DNA from: UA16 sp002292325
GTDB lineage: Bacteria > Bacteroidota > Bacteroidia > Flavobacteriales_D > Sanyastnellaceae
Direction of reading: 5' to 3'
Assembly: GCA_943788645.1 (NCBI GenBank)
Contig: CALSRC010000002.1
Location: 113,010 to 177,009 of the forward strand
DNA: 64,000 bases
Shown: piece by piece, positions 29,760 through 39,050 of the stretch
Layout of the letters: every line of letters starts with the position of its first letter
Numbering within the stretch: position 1 is the stretch's first letter
Position numbers and translations under genes: made by a program
Notes under the pieces: generated by a model
What the model saw: the letters and a program-made list of their open reading frames with translations, nothing else
Database searches by the model: none
What the model was told of the DNA's origin: nothing

Positions 29760-32449
29760 GCGTCAAGTAGGTTAGCGGACAACCAACGCTTCATGCTGTC
29801 GAGCGCAATGCCCCGACGTTGAGCGAGGTTCTGAACTTGATCATCCGCGATGAGTCCAACCCCTAAATAGCGGGATTGAGGGTGAGCAAAATAGTATCCG
29901 CAAACGGCTGAAGCCGGTTGCATAGCTAGCGTTTCCGTGAGCGTGGCAGCAACCGTGTTCTCGGCATTGAGCAAGGTCCAAATTTGCGTTTTATCCAAAT
30001 GATCTGGGCAAGCGGGGTATCCTGGGGCCGGTCGGATGCCTTGGTATTGTTCTTTGATCAAAGCGTCGTTGCTGAGTTGCTCATCCGGGGCATACGCCCA
30101 CGTTTCACGGCGCACTTTTTGATGCAGCCACTCCGCCAATGCTTCGGCCAGGCGATCACCCACAGCTTTGATCAAAATGGCCTCGTAATCATCGCCTTTT
30201 GCGACCTGATGGTTGGCCAACGGGTCGATGCCATGCACGGCAACAGCGAAGCAACCGAGGTAGTCACAGGGCGCTTGGCCTGGGGCGATAAAGTCTGCTA
30301 AGGAACGTTGAACGCCGTCGCGTTGGTCGATTTGCTGCCTTAGAAATTCAAACTGACCGCATGCCCGCGTTTGATCGATGGAATCAAACAATGTGATGGT
30401 TTCACTTCCGGTGCGCGATGCTGGAAAAATTCCGTGAATCGCCTTCATCTCAATTCCGAAGGGGTTGTGGCTCCACGTGTCGAGCAGGCGGATGGCATCG
30501 TCGTATAGCTTTTGGGCTTCGACCCCAACGATGTCATCACTCAAGATGCGGGGGAAAGCCCCCGCCAATCCCCAAGATCGAAAGAAAGGTGACCAGTCGA
30601 TAAAGGAACGAACTTCAGCAACGGATGGTTCATCTAGGGGCTGGATCCCGAGTTCCTTGGGAACCGCGATGTTGCTAAAGTCCAGCTGGGCGGCTCGGGC
30701 TTGTGATTCTGCGAGGGTGACAAGTTTTTTCCTTGCGCGGTCGCGCTGGTATTGGATGCGTACTTTGGCGTAATCAGCAGCTACAGATTCTGCGAATGCT
30801 GCTTGATGTTCTGTGGAAATCAATGCGGACGCGGCTGGAACGGCGCGTGATGCGTCGTTAACGTGTACAACTGGGGAATCGATGTGTGGAGCAATCTTGA
30901 CAGCGGTGTGAACGCGCGATGTTGTTGCTCCTCCAATCAATAAGGGCGTTTGAATGTTGCGGCGCTTCATTTCCGCGGCTACGTCGATCATTTCTTCCAG
31001 AGAAGGCGTGATGAGGCCACTGAGTCCGATGATGTCCACCTCTTGCCGCACAGCTTCGTCCAATATTCGTTCCTTCGGAATCATCACGCCCATGTCGATG
31101 ACCTCGTAGCCATTGCAGGCGAGGACGACGCTCACAATGTTCTTTCCGATGTCATGCACATCACCTTTGACGGTAGCCAGCAACACCTTTCCAGCGCCTT
31201 TTCGGGCACCCGATTTTGCTTTTTCCGCCTCGAGATAAGGGGTCAGATAAGCAACTGCTCGTTTCATGACGCGGGCACTTTTGACCACTTGCGGCAGGAA
31301 CATTTTTCCCGATCCAAACAAGTCGCCAACGACGTTCATTCCATCCATCAGGGGTCCTTCAATCACCCGAAGGGGTGAACCTATGGTGGAACGTGCTTCT
31401 TCGGTGTCGTCTTCGATGTAGTCAGTGATGCCTTTGACCAGGGCATGTTCCAAACGCTTTTCAAGGGGCAGTTCGCGCCATGCATCCGTTATTTTCTCTC
31501 GCTCATTCCCCTTGGATTCGACGGTCGCAGCAAAGGCAAGGAGCCTTTCCGTGGCATCCTCCCGGCGATCGAGGAGTACGTCTTCGACGCGCTCGAGCAG
31601 GTCGTTTGGGATGCTGTCAAAAACTTCCAGCATGCTGGGGTTGACAATGCCCATGTCCATTCCCGCCTGAATGCCGTGGTACAGGAAGGCGGAATGCATG
31701 GCTTCACGCACACCGGGATTCCCGCGAAATGAGAAGCTGACATTGGAGACGCCTCCACTGACGTGGGCGCCCGGTAGATTTTCCCGAATCCATCGAGTGG
31801 CCTCGAAGAAGTCAATGGCATTGCGTCGATGCTCATCCATTCCCGTGGCCACAGGGAAAACATTGGGGTCGAAGATGATGTCTTCAGGCGGGAATCCAAC
31901 ACGTTCGGTGAGCAACGTATAGGCGCGTTGGCAAATTTCAATCCGGCGCTCATAATTATCGGCTTGCCCTTGTTCGTCAAACGCCATGACAATCGTTGCG
32001 GCGCCATACCGACGAATTAAGCGAGCTTGGCGGAGAAATTCCGCCTCGCCCTCTTTCATGGAAATGGAGTTCACCACGCATTTGCCCTGTGCCACTTTGA
32101 GGCCCGCTTCGATGATGGACCACTTGGAGGAGTCAATCATGATGGGGACCCGAGCGATGTCGGGTTCAGCGGCAATCAAATTCAGAAACGTGGTCATGGC
32201 AAGTTCCCCATCGATGAGGCCTTCGTCCATGTTTACATCAATGATTTGGGCACCGCCTTCTACTTGCTCGCGGGCAATGGCAAGCGCATCGTCGTATTGC
32301 TCTTCTCGAATAAGTCGCGCAAACCGCCGGCTTCCCGTCACATTGGTGCGTTCGCCGACGTTCACGAAGTTGGACTCGGGCGTCACGATCAGCGGCTCTA
32401 GTCCGGAAAGTTTTAGCGGTCGGTGGGCGGTGGCGGTGGATGTGCTCAT
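29756..32449 (-). CDS. metH: B12-dependent methionine synthase, folate/B12/activation part
   Basis: The C-terminal three modules of MetH as a separate protein of 897 residues. The pterin-binding (methyl-THF) domain covers about 20-300 (NFVNVGERTNVTGSRRF, IIDVNMDEG). The cobalamin cap and Rossmann domain follow (about 330-560) with the B12-ligating motif DVHDIG at 430-435. The reactivation domain, which binds SAM, covers about 590-897. The homocysteine-binding module is encoded by the preceding gene, with a four-base overlap. Splitting MetH into two polypeptides is known in Bacteroidota. The enzyme makes methionine from homocysteine and methyl-THF. Confidence 0.96.
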   Translation of the reverse strand: MSTSTATAHRPLKLSGLEPLIVTPESNFVNVGERTNVTGSRRFARLIREEQYDDALAIAREQVEGGAQIIDVNMDEGLIDGELAMTTFLNLIAAEPDIARVPIMIDSSKWSIIEAGLKVAQGKCVVNSISMKEGEAEFLRQARLIRRYGAATIVMAFDEQGQADNYERRIEICQRAYTLLTERVGFPPEDIIFDPNVFPVATGMDEHRRNAIDFFEATRWIRENLPGAHVSGGVSNVSFSFRGNPGVREAMHSAFLYHGIQAGMDMGIVNPSMLEVFDSIPNDLLERVEDVLLDRREDATERLLAFAATVESKGNEREKITDAWRELPLEKRLEHALVKGITDYIEDDTEEARSTIGSPLRVIEGPLMDGMNVVGDLFGSGKMFLPQVVKSARVMKRAVAYLTPYLEAEKAKSGARKGAGKVLLATVKGDVHDIGKNIVSVVLACNGYEVIDMGVMIPKERILDEAVRQEVDIIGLSGLITPSLEEMIDVAAEMKRRNIQTPLLIGGATTSRVHTAVKIAPHIDSPVVHVNDASRAVPAASALISTEHQAAFAESVAADYAKVRIQYQRDRARKKLVTLAESQARAAQLDFSNIAVPKELGIQPLDEPSVAEVRSFIDWSPFFRSWGLAGAFPRILSDDIVGVEAQKLYDDAIRLLDTWSHNPFGIEMKAIHGIFPASRTGSETITLFDSIDQTRACGQFEFLRQQIDQRDGVQRSLADFIAPGQAPCDYLGCFAVAVHGIDPLANHQVAKGDDYEAILIKAVGDRLAEALAEWLHQKVRRETWAYAPDEQLSNDALIKEQYQGIRPAPGYPACPDHLDKTQIWTLLNAENTVAATLTETLAMQPASAVCGYYFAHPQSRYLGVGLIADDQVQNLAQRRGIALDSMKRWLSANLLDA

Positions 32450-33513
32450 ATCGCGTCGCTCAATGGAGAATTCAGGCCACGGGGTGGGAAGGACTGCGCC
32501 ACTTCAGCGATGGCTCGGATGTGATCCGGCGTTGTGCCGCAGCATCCGCCGATGACATTGATCCAACCCCGCTCCAAGAATGGAAGCACAGCATTGGCCA
32601 TGGCTCGGGGATCTTGATCGTATTCGCCCATTTCATTGGGGAGTCCCGCATTGGGATAAGCGCTCACCCGAAAAGGGGCTTTGTTCGCCAGGACTTCCAA
32701 GTAAGGAGTCAGTTGTTCCGCTCCGAGCGCACAATTCAGGCCAATGCTGAACAACGGCATGTGCTCCATGGAAATCAGAAAGGCTTCGGTTGTTTGTCCG
32801 CTCAAGGTTCGCCCTGAGGCATCGGTGATCGTACCCGAGATCATGATCGGCAGTTCACTTCCCACTTCGTCGAAGGCTTCGTGAACGGCAAACAGCGCTG
32901 CTTTGGCATTGAGCGTGTCGAAGATGGTTTCGATCAGCAGGAGATCGGCTCCCCCGGCAATCAACCCCAATGCTTGTTCACGGTAAGCACCCACGAGTTC
33001 GTCAAAGGTGATGGCTCGGAAACCGGGGTTGTTGACGTCGGGGGAAAGGGAAGCGGTCTTGTTGGTGGGGCCGAGGGCACCGGCCACAAAGCGCATGCGC
33101 TCGGGGGTGGAAATAGCGTCTGCGGCTTTTCGAGCCGTTCGAGCTGATGCTTCATTCAATTCAAAGGCCATAGCTTGAAGTCCGTAATCGGCCTGGGCAA
33201 TGGAGGTTGAGCTGAAGGTGTTCGTTTCCACCATGTCAGCGCCGGCCTCGAGGTAGGCTCGGTGAATGCCTTCGATCACTTCAGGCTGCGTGATAGACAG
33301 TAAGTCGTTGTTTCCTTTGAGCGGATCGGGGTGTTGAGCGAAGCGCTTGCCCCGGAAATCTTCCTCGGTCAGGCGATGCTGTTGGATCATGGTGCCCATT
33401 GCGCCGTCCAAAACAAGGATGCGTGAGGACGCTGCAGAGTGAAGCAGTGAGGTGCGCTGAGCAATTGATGCAGCAGAAGGGTAAGCAGTCGATTCCGAGG
33501 AGGCCATGTGCAT
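32446..33513 (-). CDS. Methionine synthase homocysteine-binding subunit
   Basis: The homocysteine S-methyltransferase module of MetH as a separate protein of 355 residues. It has the barrel start RILVLDGAMGTMIQQ and the zinc-binding Cys261 (LNCALG), Cys324 and Cys325 (GGCCGTT). It must act together with the B12-carrying protein encoded next. An ATG two codons in is an equally good start. It is the first gene of the operon and lies about 50 bases downstream of the SAM-I riboswitch. Confidence 0.95.
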   Translation of the reverse strand: MHMASSESTAYPSAASIAQRTSLLHSAASSRILVLDGAMGTMIQQHRLTEEDFRGKRFAQHPDPLKGNNDLLSITQPEVIEGIHRAYLEAGADMVETNTFSSTSIAQADYGLQAMAFELNEASARTARKAADAISTPERMRFVAGALGPTNKTASLSPDVNNPGFRAITFDELVGAYREQALGLIAGGADLLLIETIFDTLNAKAALFAVHEAFDEVGSELPIMISGTITDASGRTLSGQTTEAFLISMEHMPLFSIGLNCALGAEQLTPYLEVLANKAPFRVSAYPNAGLPNEMGEYDQDPRAMANAVLPFLERGWINVIGGCCGTTPDHIRAIAEVAQSFPPRGLNSPLSDAI

Positions 33514-33540
33514 TTAAATTACGAGGTGCTTGCACAAAAG

Positions 33541-33560
33541 CCGGACGGTATACCGTCGGG
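33541..33560 (-). terminator. Candidate expression-platform hairpin of the riboswitch
   Basis: Read on the minus strand, CCCGACGGTATACCGTCCGG folds around the self-complementary centre GACGGTATACCGTC with one mismatch in the outer stem, followed by CTTTTG. The U run is short, so terminator function is uncertain. Confidence 0.4.
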
Positions 33561-33564
33561 TAGG

Positions 33565-33669
33565 CTCATCTTTCCTTCGGACATGTCCTCAGGTAGGATG
33601 CGGCACCCGGCCTTATTCCCGGGTTGCCAAGACTTCATTGGGCCAATTCCCTCCGTCTTTCGCGATAAG
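33565..33669 (-). ncRNA. SAM-I (S-box) riboswitch upstream of the metH operon
   Basis: On the minus strand the conserved S-box segments appear in order: CTTATC at the 5' side of P1, GAGGGAATTGGCCCAATGAA, GGCAACC, GGTGCCGCATCC and finally GGAAAGATGAG. These match the SAM-I aptamer core. Binding of SAM should lower expression of metH1-metH2-metF. The divergent metK gene is not downstream of the aptamer. Confidence 0.95.
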
Positions 33670-33675
33670 CAGTGG

Positions 33676-33683
33676 CAAATATA
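33676..33683 (-). promoter_or_regulatory. -7 box of the riboswitch transcript
   Basis: The minus-strand TATATTTG lies seven bases before the aptamer, so transcription would start at the riboswitch itself. Confidence 0.6.
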
Positions 33684-33738
33684 AAGTTTAAACCGAAGTG
33701 CATAAAAACCTCCTGTGCGTACTTTAGCGTTTCTTATC

Positions 33739-35000
33739 ATGAGCTATTTCTTTACCTCCGAGTCCGTTTCTGAAGGACATCCCAGACAAGGTCGCTGATC
33801 AGATCAGCGATGCTTTGATTGATCAATTTTTGGCCTTTGACCCCACTTCGAAAGTGGCGTGTGAAACGCTTGTTACGACAGGCCAGGTCATTTTGGCGGG
33901 TGAGGTCAAGAGCAGCGCTTACCTCGATGTGCAATCCATTGCCCGGGCGGTCATCAGCCGAATCGGCTATACCAAAAGCGATTACATGTTCGAGGCGCAA
34001 TCGTGCGGCGTATTGAGTGCCATTCACGAGCAATCCAAGGACATCAATCAAGGAGTTGAACGGTCGAATCCGGAAGACCAAGGTGCAGGTGACCAAGGCA
34101 TGATGTTCGGTTATGCGTGCCGAGAAACGGCCAATTACATGCCGCTGCCCCTTGGACTTGTCGCACCGGCTTGCTTGCAGGAACTTGGCGGCCATCCGGC
34201 GCGAGTCTCCGAGCCCAATGCCTTATTTGCGTCCCGATTCGAAGTCGCAGGTGACCATCCAATATGCGGATGACAATACGCCTGAACGCATTGAAGCCAT
34301 TGTGGTCTCCACACAGCACGACGACTTTGATAGTGAAGCAGCGATGCTCACCAAGATCCGTCAGGATGTGAAGGATATTTTGATCCCGCGCGTCAAAGCA
34401 CAAATGGGAACGGATGTACAAGCCTTGTTTGGAGATGATATTGAGTTGCACGTGAATCCTACTGGAATCTTCGTGATCGGCGGTCCGCATGGAGATACAG
34501 GCCTTACCGGTCGGAAAATCATCGTGGATACGTACGGCGGCCGTGGTGCGCACGGGGGTGGAGCGTTCAGCGGAAAAGATCCGTCCAAAGTGGACCGATC
34601 TGCAGCATATGCTTCCCGTTACATCGCTAAAAACTTGGTGGCTGCAGGTGCTTGTGATGAGGTGCTGGTTCAGCTTGCTTATGCCATTGGAGTTGCCGAG
34701 CCGGTTGGTTTTTATGTCAACACGTACGGTACGAGCCGCGTGGACATGAACGATGGGGAATTGGCGGAAGCGATTCGTCCGCTCTTTCCGACAAAGCCAT
34801 ATTTCATTGAGCAGAAATTCAACTTGCGCACGCCGATTTATGAGGAGACTGCCGCTTACGGACACATGGGACGCGAGCCTCAGACCAAGTCAAAAACCTT
34901 CGTGAGCCCTGAAGGCCGTGAAGTGACCATGACGGTTGAATTGTTTCCATGGGAAAAGCTCGACTCCGTGGATGCAGTGAAGGAAGCGCTGGGGTTGTAA
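33739..35000 (+). CDS. metK: S-adenosylmethionine synthetase, reading frame broken twice
   Basis: SAM synthetase makes SAM from methionine and ATP. The protein reads correctly only in three successive frames. MSYFFTSESVSEGHP (33739-33783) is followed by an extra A at 33784; then DKVADQISDALIDQF to NYMPLP, with an extra C in the run at 34148-34151; then LDLSHRLACRNLAAIRRESP to the normal end KEALGL. Both breaks are single added bases directly after an in-frame CCC codon. Apart from that the gene looks well conserved: GEVKSSAYLDVQSIARA, EDQGAGDQGMMFGYA, the GGPHGDTGLTGRKIIVDTYG region. The enzyme is normally essential, so sequence error, recoding or an intact second copy must explain it. It is divergent from the metH operon. 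Confidence 0.9.
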
Positions 35001-35024
35001 GCAACAGCCCCGCACATCATCACC

Positions 35025-35181
35025 ATGGCTTTTGTGACCGTCACGTCAGATGATGGTACATGCATTTTTGATGGCTCGACCGGGACCGAAGGACCCTGTT
35101 TTTATGACTTCGATGAGAGCGGCAACGTTGGTGCGACCGATTTGTTTTTGTTCTTGGAAGCCTGCGGAATCAGTTGTCCGT
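35025..35181 (+). pseudogene. Orphan dockerin-like C-terminal tail (gene remnant)
   Basis: A 52-residue reading frame that starts 24 bases after the metK stop, in the metK frame. Its second half is one EF-hand/dockerin-like repeat, CFYDFDESGNVGATDLFLFL, ending CGISCP, like the ends of the proteins at 14992-15672 and 49042-51210. It has no signal peptide or upstream domain, so it looks like the surviving 3' end of a secreted-protein gene whose body was lost. A genuine small gene is less likely. Confidence 0.6.
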
Positions 35182-35205
35182 AATATTCGGAGAGTAGGTT
35201 TGTTC

Positions 35206-35916
35206 TCAGAACAAAAAGTCGTACCCCTGAATTTTCATCTTCTGGTATTTCTCCTTGTTAAAGGTGAAAAGCTGTGACCCCTTGTGTTGGCCTTCAGCTT
35301 TGCCATCTGCTTTCTTATCCAGATCGATGAGCAGGGTAGTTTTGAAGAGTTTTTTGCGAAAATTTCGCTTGTCGAATTTCTTGCCCAGTGCAGTTTCGTA
35401 GAGGGTTTGCAACTGGCCGAGCGTAAATTCATCTGGCAACAAACGGAACCCTACCGGTCGCCGCTTCACCCGGCGTTTCAACCGCTCCTTTGCGTATTGT
35501 ACAATTTCATTGTGGTCGAATGCCAGGTCCGGAACCTCCGAAAAGGGGACCCACTGCATGTCGTTTTCATCCCAATCGGAAGCTTGAAAATCACCTTTTC
35601 GCACCAATGCATAATGAGCAACATTGATGACCCGGCCTCCTGGATGGCGAAAAACTTTTCCAAAGGCCTGCAATTGCTCGATCATGGTTGGATCTTCATA
35701 TCCAAACAGCTGCTTGAACATTTTGCGGGCTGACAGCATCAGCTCATCGTTTTCATTCAGGTAGCGGCTTGGCAGAAACAGTGCCCCGGTGTAAGGCGCA
35801 CGTTTACTTTTCGCCAAAAGAACTTGTAAATCATGGCCGTCAAAGCCAAATAGCACGAGGCTCGTGGAGAGTGCGACAGTGAAGTCAGGCTCTTCTTGAG
35901 GGTATTGTAACATCAT
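35206..35916 (-). CDS. Nudix-like transcription regulator (NrtR-type)
   Basis: About 236 residues. The N-terminal part has the Nudix fold (VALSTSLVLFGFDGHDLQVLLAK...), but the Nudix box region (LPSRYLNENDELMLSARKMFKQLFGY) lacks the REx2EE catalytic glutamates, so it probably binds and does not hydrolyse a nucleotide or sugar derivative. The C-terminal part (FTLGQLQTLYETALGKKFDKRNFRKKL) is the winged-helix DNA-binding domain of NrtR-like regulators. In Bacteroidota such proteins control sugar or NAD metabolism; no target operon is adjacent. The start is taken at ATG 35916; an upstream ATG at 35946 would add ten residues. Confidence 0.85.
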   Translation of the reverse strand: MMLQYPQEEPDFTVALSTSLVLFGFDGHDLQVLLAKSKRAPYTGALFLPSRYLNENDELMLSARKMFKQLFGYEDPTMIEQLQAFGKVFRHPGGRVINVAHYALVRKGDFQASDWDENDMQWVPFSEVPDLAFDHNEIVQYAKERLKRRVKRRPVGFRLLPDEFTLGQLQTLYETALGKKFDKRNFRKKLFKTTLLIDLDKKADGKAEGQHKGSQLFTFNKEKYQKMKIQGYDFLF

Positions 35917-35993
35917 CAAAAAAGCGGGAGGCTGAAACCGAATCATTCTCGGGACAACAACAAAAGTACTTTCCCGTCCAAGTACTTCCTAGT

Positions 35994-37349
35994 TCAATCA
36001 CTAACAACCCAAACAGCCTTTGTGTTTATTGGCAAGTTGATTTCATTTTCAGATGGCGCTGCATCGGAAGGGGACCAGGTCACCAATCGATGCGATGCGC
36101 CTTCATCGAAAAGGATGTGCACGGAGCCGTCCGGTTGAGATTGTACATCGATGACTTCACCTTCGAAAGGCCAATTGCTGCCGCTGCTCACTGGTCCGAT
36201 GTCTTGACGGCACAGTTGCTCACCTCGAGGGTAAAGAGCCTGGTTTCCGCCGATTCCAGCCACAGCGAAAACTTGGTCATTCAGATCGCCACTGCCTATA
36301 AGCCCGCACAAATCTTGCATGTTGCCCGTTGTAACATCAACAAGGGTGAGGCCAGCGGTTTCGCTGACAACAAAAATCGACCCCGTATTTCCTGAGCTTT
36401 GCAAAGGAACACTTCCAATTCCGGAGGGCTCCACGGCCAGATTGATCAAGGGTCCCGTAGCGCCGGTGATAAAATCCCACGAGCGCAGCCGGTGGGCCGA
36501 CGTGGCTTCATTTTTTTCCCAGAGCACACACGTGTTCCCACTAAATCGAGCGTCCACAGGACTCCAGGGTGCTTCAGAAAACCGTTCAAAAAGAAGCGAT
36601 CCGCTGGAATTGACGATGGCGAGTCCTCCGGCGTGGACGATGGTGAACCCAGCTTGCAGTCCCAAGGTATGAACTCGCCGAATCAAGGGCAGCGATCCGG
36701 CACTCTGCACCGAATTCCATGCATTCTCGACTGCCATGGTTTCTCGATTGATCAGATGCACCGTTGCTTCTTCCGCGTCAGCAAGGGCATAAATACCGTC
36801 GGCATAGGCGAAATCATGGCTCATGGGAAGTCCACTGGTCGAAGTGACTTCACCTGAGCCTTCTTCGAAAGCCATGAGGGAAGAGGTGCCATCCGTTTCT
36901 TCCGTCAAAGCCACCAGCACATTGGGTAGATCGGCGGCGGCTGTGTAATGAAAGTCTCGGAATGCCGCTCCGCGATTTCCGGCGGCATCATCCACGATGA
37001 CTGCGAGGGTCATGGTTTCTGTTGGCCAGGAAGCTGCATTGAGTGAAAAGGGAACGATCAGGGTGTCAATCCCTGATCCTTGCCAAAGTCCAATTTGAGA
37101 GGTCCGAACGGTAACGCCATCTTCTCTTCTCAGTTCAACTGTCCAGAATCCTCCTTCTGCTCGGTCGTCCATTGCTGAAAATTGAACGAATAGGAATTCA
37201 CCATATGTCGCGTCAAGCCCATCATAGGCCGGGGTAATCAATTGAACAGTGGGTGCCTCCCGGTCCTTGCCTTCGCATCCCATGAACAAGAGGATTATGC
37301 ACAGTGGGTACAAAAGTGCATTGCTTACCCGGGCCATCATTCGCTTCAT
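35994..37349 (-). CDS. Lipoprotein with beta-propeller-like repeats, function unknown
   Basis: A 451-residue predicted lipoprotein with signal peptide and lipid Cys25 (LLFMGCEG). Residues 30-130 look like an Ig-like or cadherin-like beta domain (APTVQLITPAYDGLDATYGEF, FSAMDDRAEGG, AVIVDDAAGNRG). Residues about 140-451 consist of recurring beta-strand segments resembling a WD/quinoprotein-type propeller (VLVALTEETDGTSSLMAFEE, SIFVVSETAGLTLVDVTTG, SVHILFDEGASHRLVTW). No catalytic motif is recognised. It is a single-gene unit, divergent from dnaB. Confidence 0.75.
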   Translation of the reverse strand: MKRMMARVSNALLYPLCIILLFMGCEGKDREAPTVQLITPAYDGLDATYGEFLFVQFSAMDDRAEGGFWTVELRREDGVTVRTSQIGLWQGSGIDTLIVPFSLNAASWPTETMTLAVIVDDAAGNRGAAFRDFHYTAAADLPNVLVALTEETDGTSSLMAFEEGSGEVTSTSGLPMSHDFAYADGIYALADAEEATVHLINRETMAVENAWNSVQSAGSLPLIRRVHTLGLQAGFTIVHAGGLAIVNSSGSLLFERFSEAPWSPVDARFSGNTCVLWEKNEATSAHRLRSWDFITGATGPLINLAVEPSGIGSVPLQSSGNTGSIFVVSETAGLTLVDVTTGNMQDLCGLIGSGDLNDQVFAVAGIGGNQALYPRGEQLCRQDIGPVSSGSNWPFEGEVIDVQSQPDGSVHILFDEGASHRLVTWSPSDAAPSENEINLPINTKAVWVVSD

Positions 37350-37458
37350 GCAATAAAATTAGGTCTTAGGAACGGATGTTAAGAACCTTGTCGATGCGTT
37401 GTGAATTAACAATGCTGCTCACCTGAATTCCCTGTGCTACCTTCGTTGACCCACTACT

Positions 37459-39021
37459 ATGTCAGATCAGTTCCCTTCCGATTCTTCCGTTGCTCGTGTC
37501 CGATCACGCAGCAACCAACCCCCATCTCTCTCACCCGAGGTTTTGGGTAAAGTACAACCCCAAGCACTCGAACTAGAAGAAGCTGTTTTGGGATCGATGA
37601 TGATGGAGCAATCAGCAGTCAATGCTGTCATTGACGTGCTAAAGCCTGAGAGCTTTTACCGGGATGCGCATCGGCGAATTTATGCGGCAATTATGGATCT
37701 TTTCCATGCATCAGAGCCCATTGACATACTGACTGTCACTGAAACATTGCGCAAGCTTGGGGACTTGCAACAGGTGGGAGGTGCACAGGCGGTGGCTGCT
37801 CTCACCTCTCGAATTGCCAGCACGGCCAATATTGAGGCTCACGCCAGGATCATCTCTCAGAAATACATCCAGCGCGAATTGATTCGGGTTTCAAGTGTGA
37901 TTACGCAGAAAGCCTTTGAAGAGACCACAGACGTGCTCGATTTGCTGGATGAGGCCGAGTCGCAACTTTTCGAGGTAGCCCAAGGAAATATCCGCAAGAG
38001 CTACGAATCGATGAGCAGCATCATGCGGCAAGCCTTAGAAGATATTGATAACGCTCGCAACCAAGAAGGTGGAGTAAGCGGCGTTGCAACCGGTTTCACC
38101 GATTTGGATCGCATCACGGGAGGGTTTCAGCGGTCTGATATGATCGTTTTGGCGGCCCGACCGGGCATGGGAAAGACTGCATTTGTCTTAACCATGGCGC
38201 GGAATGTTGCGGTAGAATTCAATGTGCCGATTGCCGTTTTTTCGCTGGAAATGTCAGCGGTGCAGTTGGTACAGAGACTGATCTCTGCGGAAACGGAAAT
38301 CAGCTCCGATAAGTTCCGCAAGGGGACACTGAAACCGCATGAGTATACTCAGTTACATGAGCGCATCGGAAAACTCTCGGAGGCGCCATTGTACATTGAC
38401 GATACCCCAGCGCTTAGCGTGTTCGAACTCCGCGCCAAGTGCCGCCGATTGAAATCCACGGCAGGCATCGAAATGGTGGTCATTGATTACCTCCAGCTCA
38501 TGACAGCAGGTTCGAGTTCAGGCAACCGTGAGCAGGAGATCTCAACGATTTCACGATCGATTAAGAGCATTGCAAAAGAGCTCGATATTCCGATCATTGC
38601 ATTGTCGCAGCTGTCAAGGATGGTCGAAACAAGAGGAGGTGATAAGCGACCCATCTTGTCAGATTTGCGGGAGTCCGGAGCGATTGAGCAAGATGCCGAT
38701 ATGGTGGCCTTCATTTACCGCGCTGAATATTATGGTTTAACGGAACATCCTGATGGCATTGATACGGCTGGATTGGGTGAATTGATTTTGGCAAAGCACC
38801 GAAATGGAGCGTTGGATACCGTCAAATTGCGATTCATTCAACGATTGGCCAAATTCACCAATTACGACACGTTTGCAAATCCGGTGTTTGATCGTGGTGA
38901 ATTTCAAGATGGCCTCCGACCCAATGACGATTTTGTGAATCAATCGACGGTTACCGTGCAATCCAAAATGAACGAGGATTCTGGAAAGGGCGGAGGACAA
39001 AAGGAGGATATGCCGTTCTGA
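37459..39021 (+). CDS. dnaB: Replicative DNA helicase DnaB
   Basis: A hexameric helicase of 520 residues. The N-terminal helical domain is at 34-140 (PQALELEEAVLGSMM). The RecA-like domain begins near 205 with Walker A ARPGMGKTA (233-241), followed by VFSLEMSAVQLVQR, Walker B VVIDYLQLM, the SQLSRMVETR motif and DLRESGAIEQDAD. The frame is continuous and there is no intein. A -7-like TACCTTCG lies at 37438-37445, 14 bases before the ATG, so the leader would be very short. Confidence 0.97.
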   Translation: MSDQFPSDSSVARVRSRSNQPPSLSPEVLGKVQPQALELEEAVLGSMMMEQSAVNAVIDVLKPESFYRDAHRRIYAAIMDLFHASEPIDILTVTETLRKLGDLQQVGGAQAVAALTSRIASTANIEAHARIISQKYIQRELIRVSSVITQKAFEETTDVLDLLDEAESQLFEVAQGNIRKSYESMSSIMRQALEDIDNARNQEGGVSGVATGFTDLDRITGGFQRSDMIVLAARPGMGKTAFVLTMARNVAVEFNVPIAVFSLEMSAVQLVQRLISAETEISSDKFRKGTLKPHEYTQLHERIGKLSEAPLYIDDTPALSVFELRAKCRRLKSTAGIEMVVIDYLQLMTAGSSSGNREQEISTISRSIKSIAKELDIPIIALSQLSRMVETRGGDKRPILSDLRESGAIEQDADMVAFIYRAEYYGLTEHPDGIDTAGLGELILAKHRNGALDTVKLRFIQRLAKFTNYDTFANPVFDRGEFQDGLRPNDDFVNQSTVTVQSKMNEDSGKGGGQKEDMPF

Positions 39022-39050
39022 GGCGACCGCTTAGTCAGTAAATTGCAGAC

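Noticed and set aside
35199..35215. Terminator hairpin (TTTGTTC-TCA-GAACAAA)
   Set aside because: No T run on either side and it lies partly inside the Nudix regulator gene.
37459..39021. Intein in DnaB
   Set aside because: The helicase motifs are contiguous and the length is normal for intein-free DnaB.
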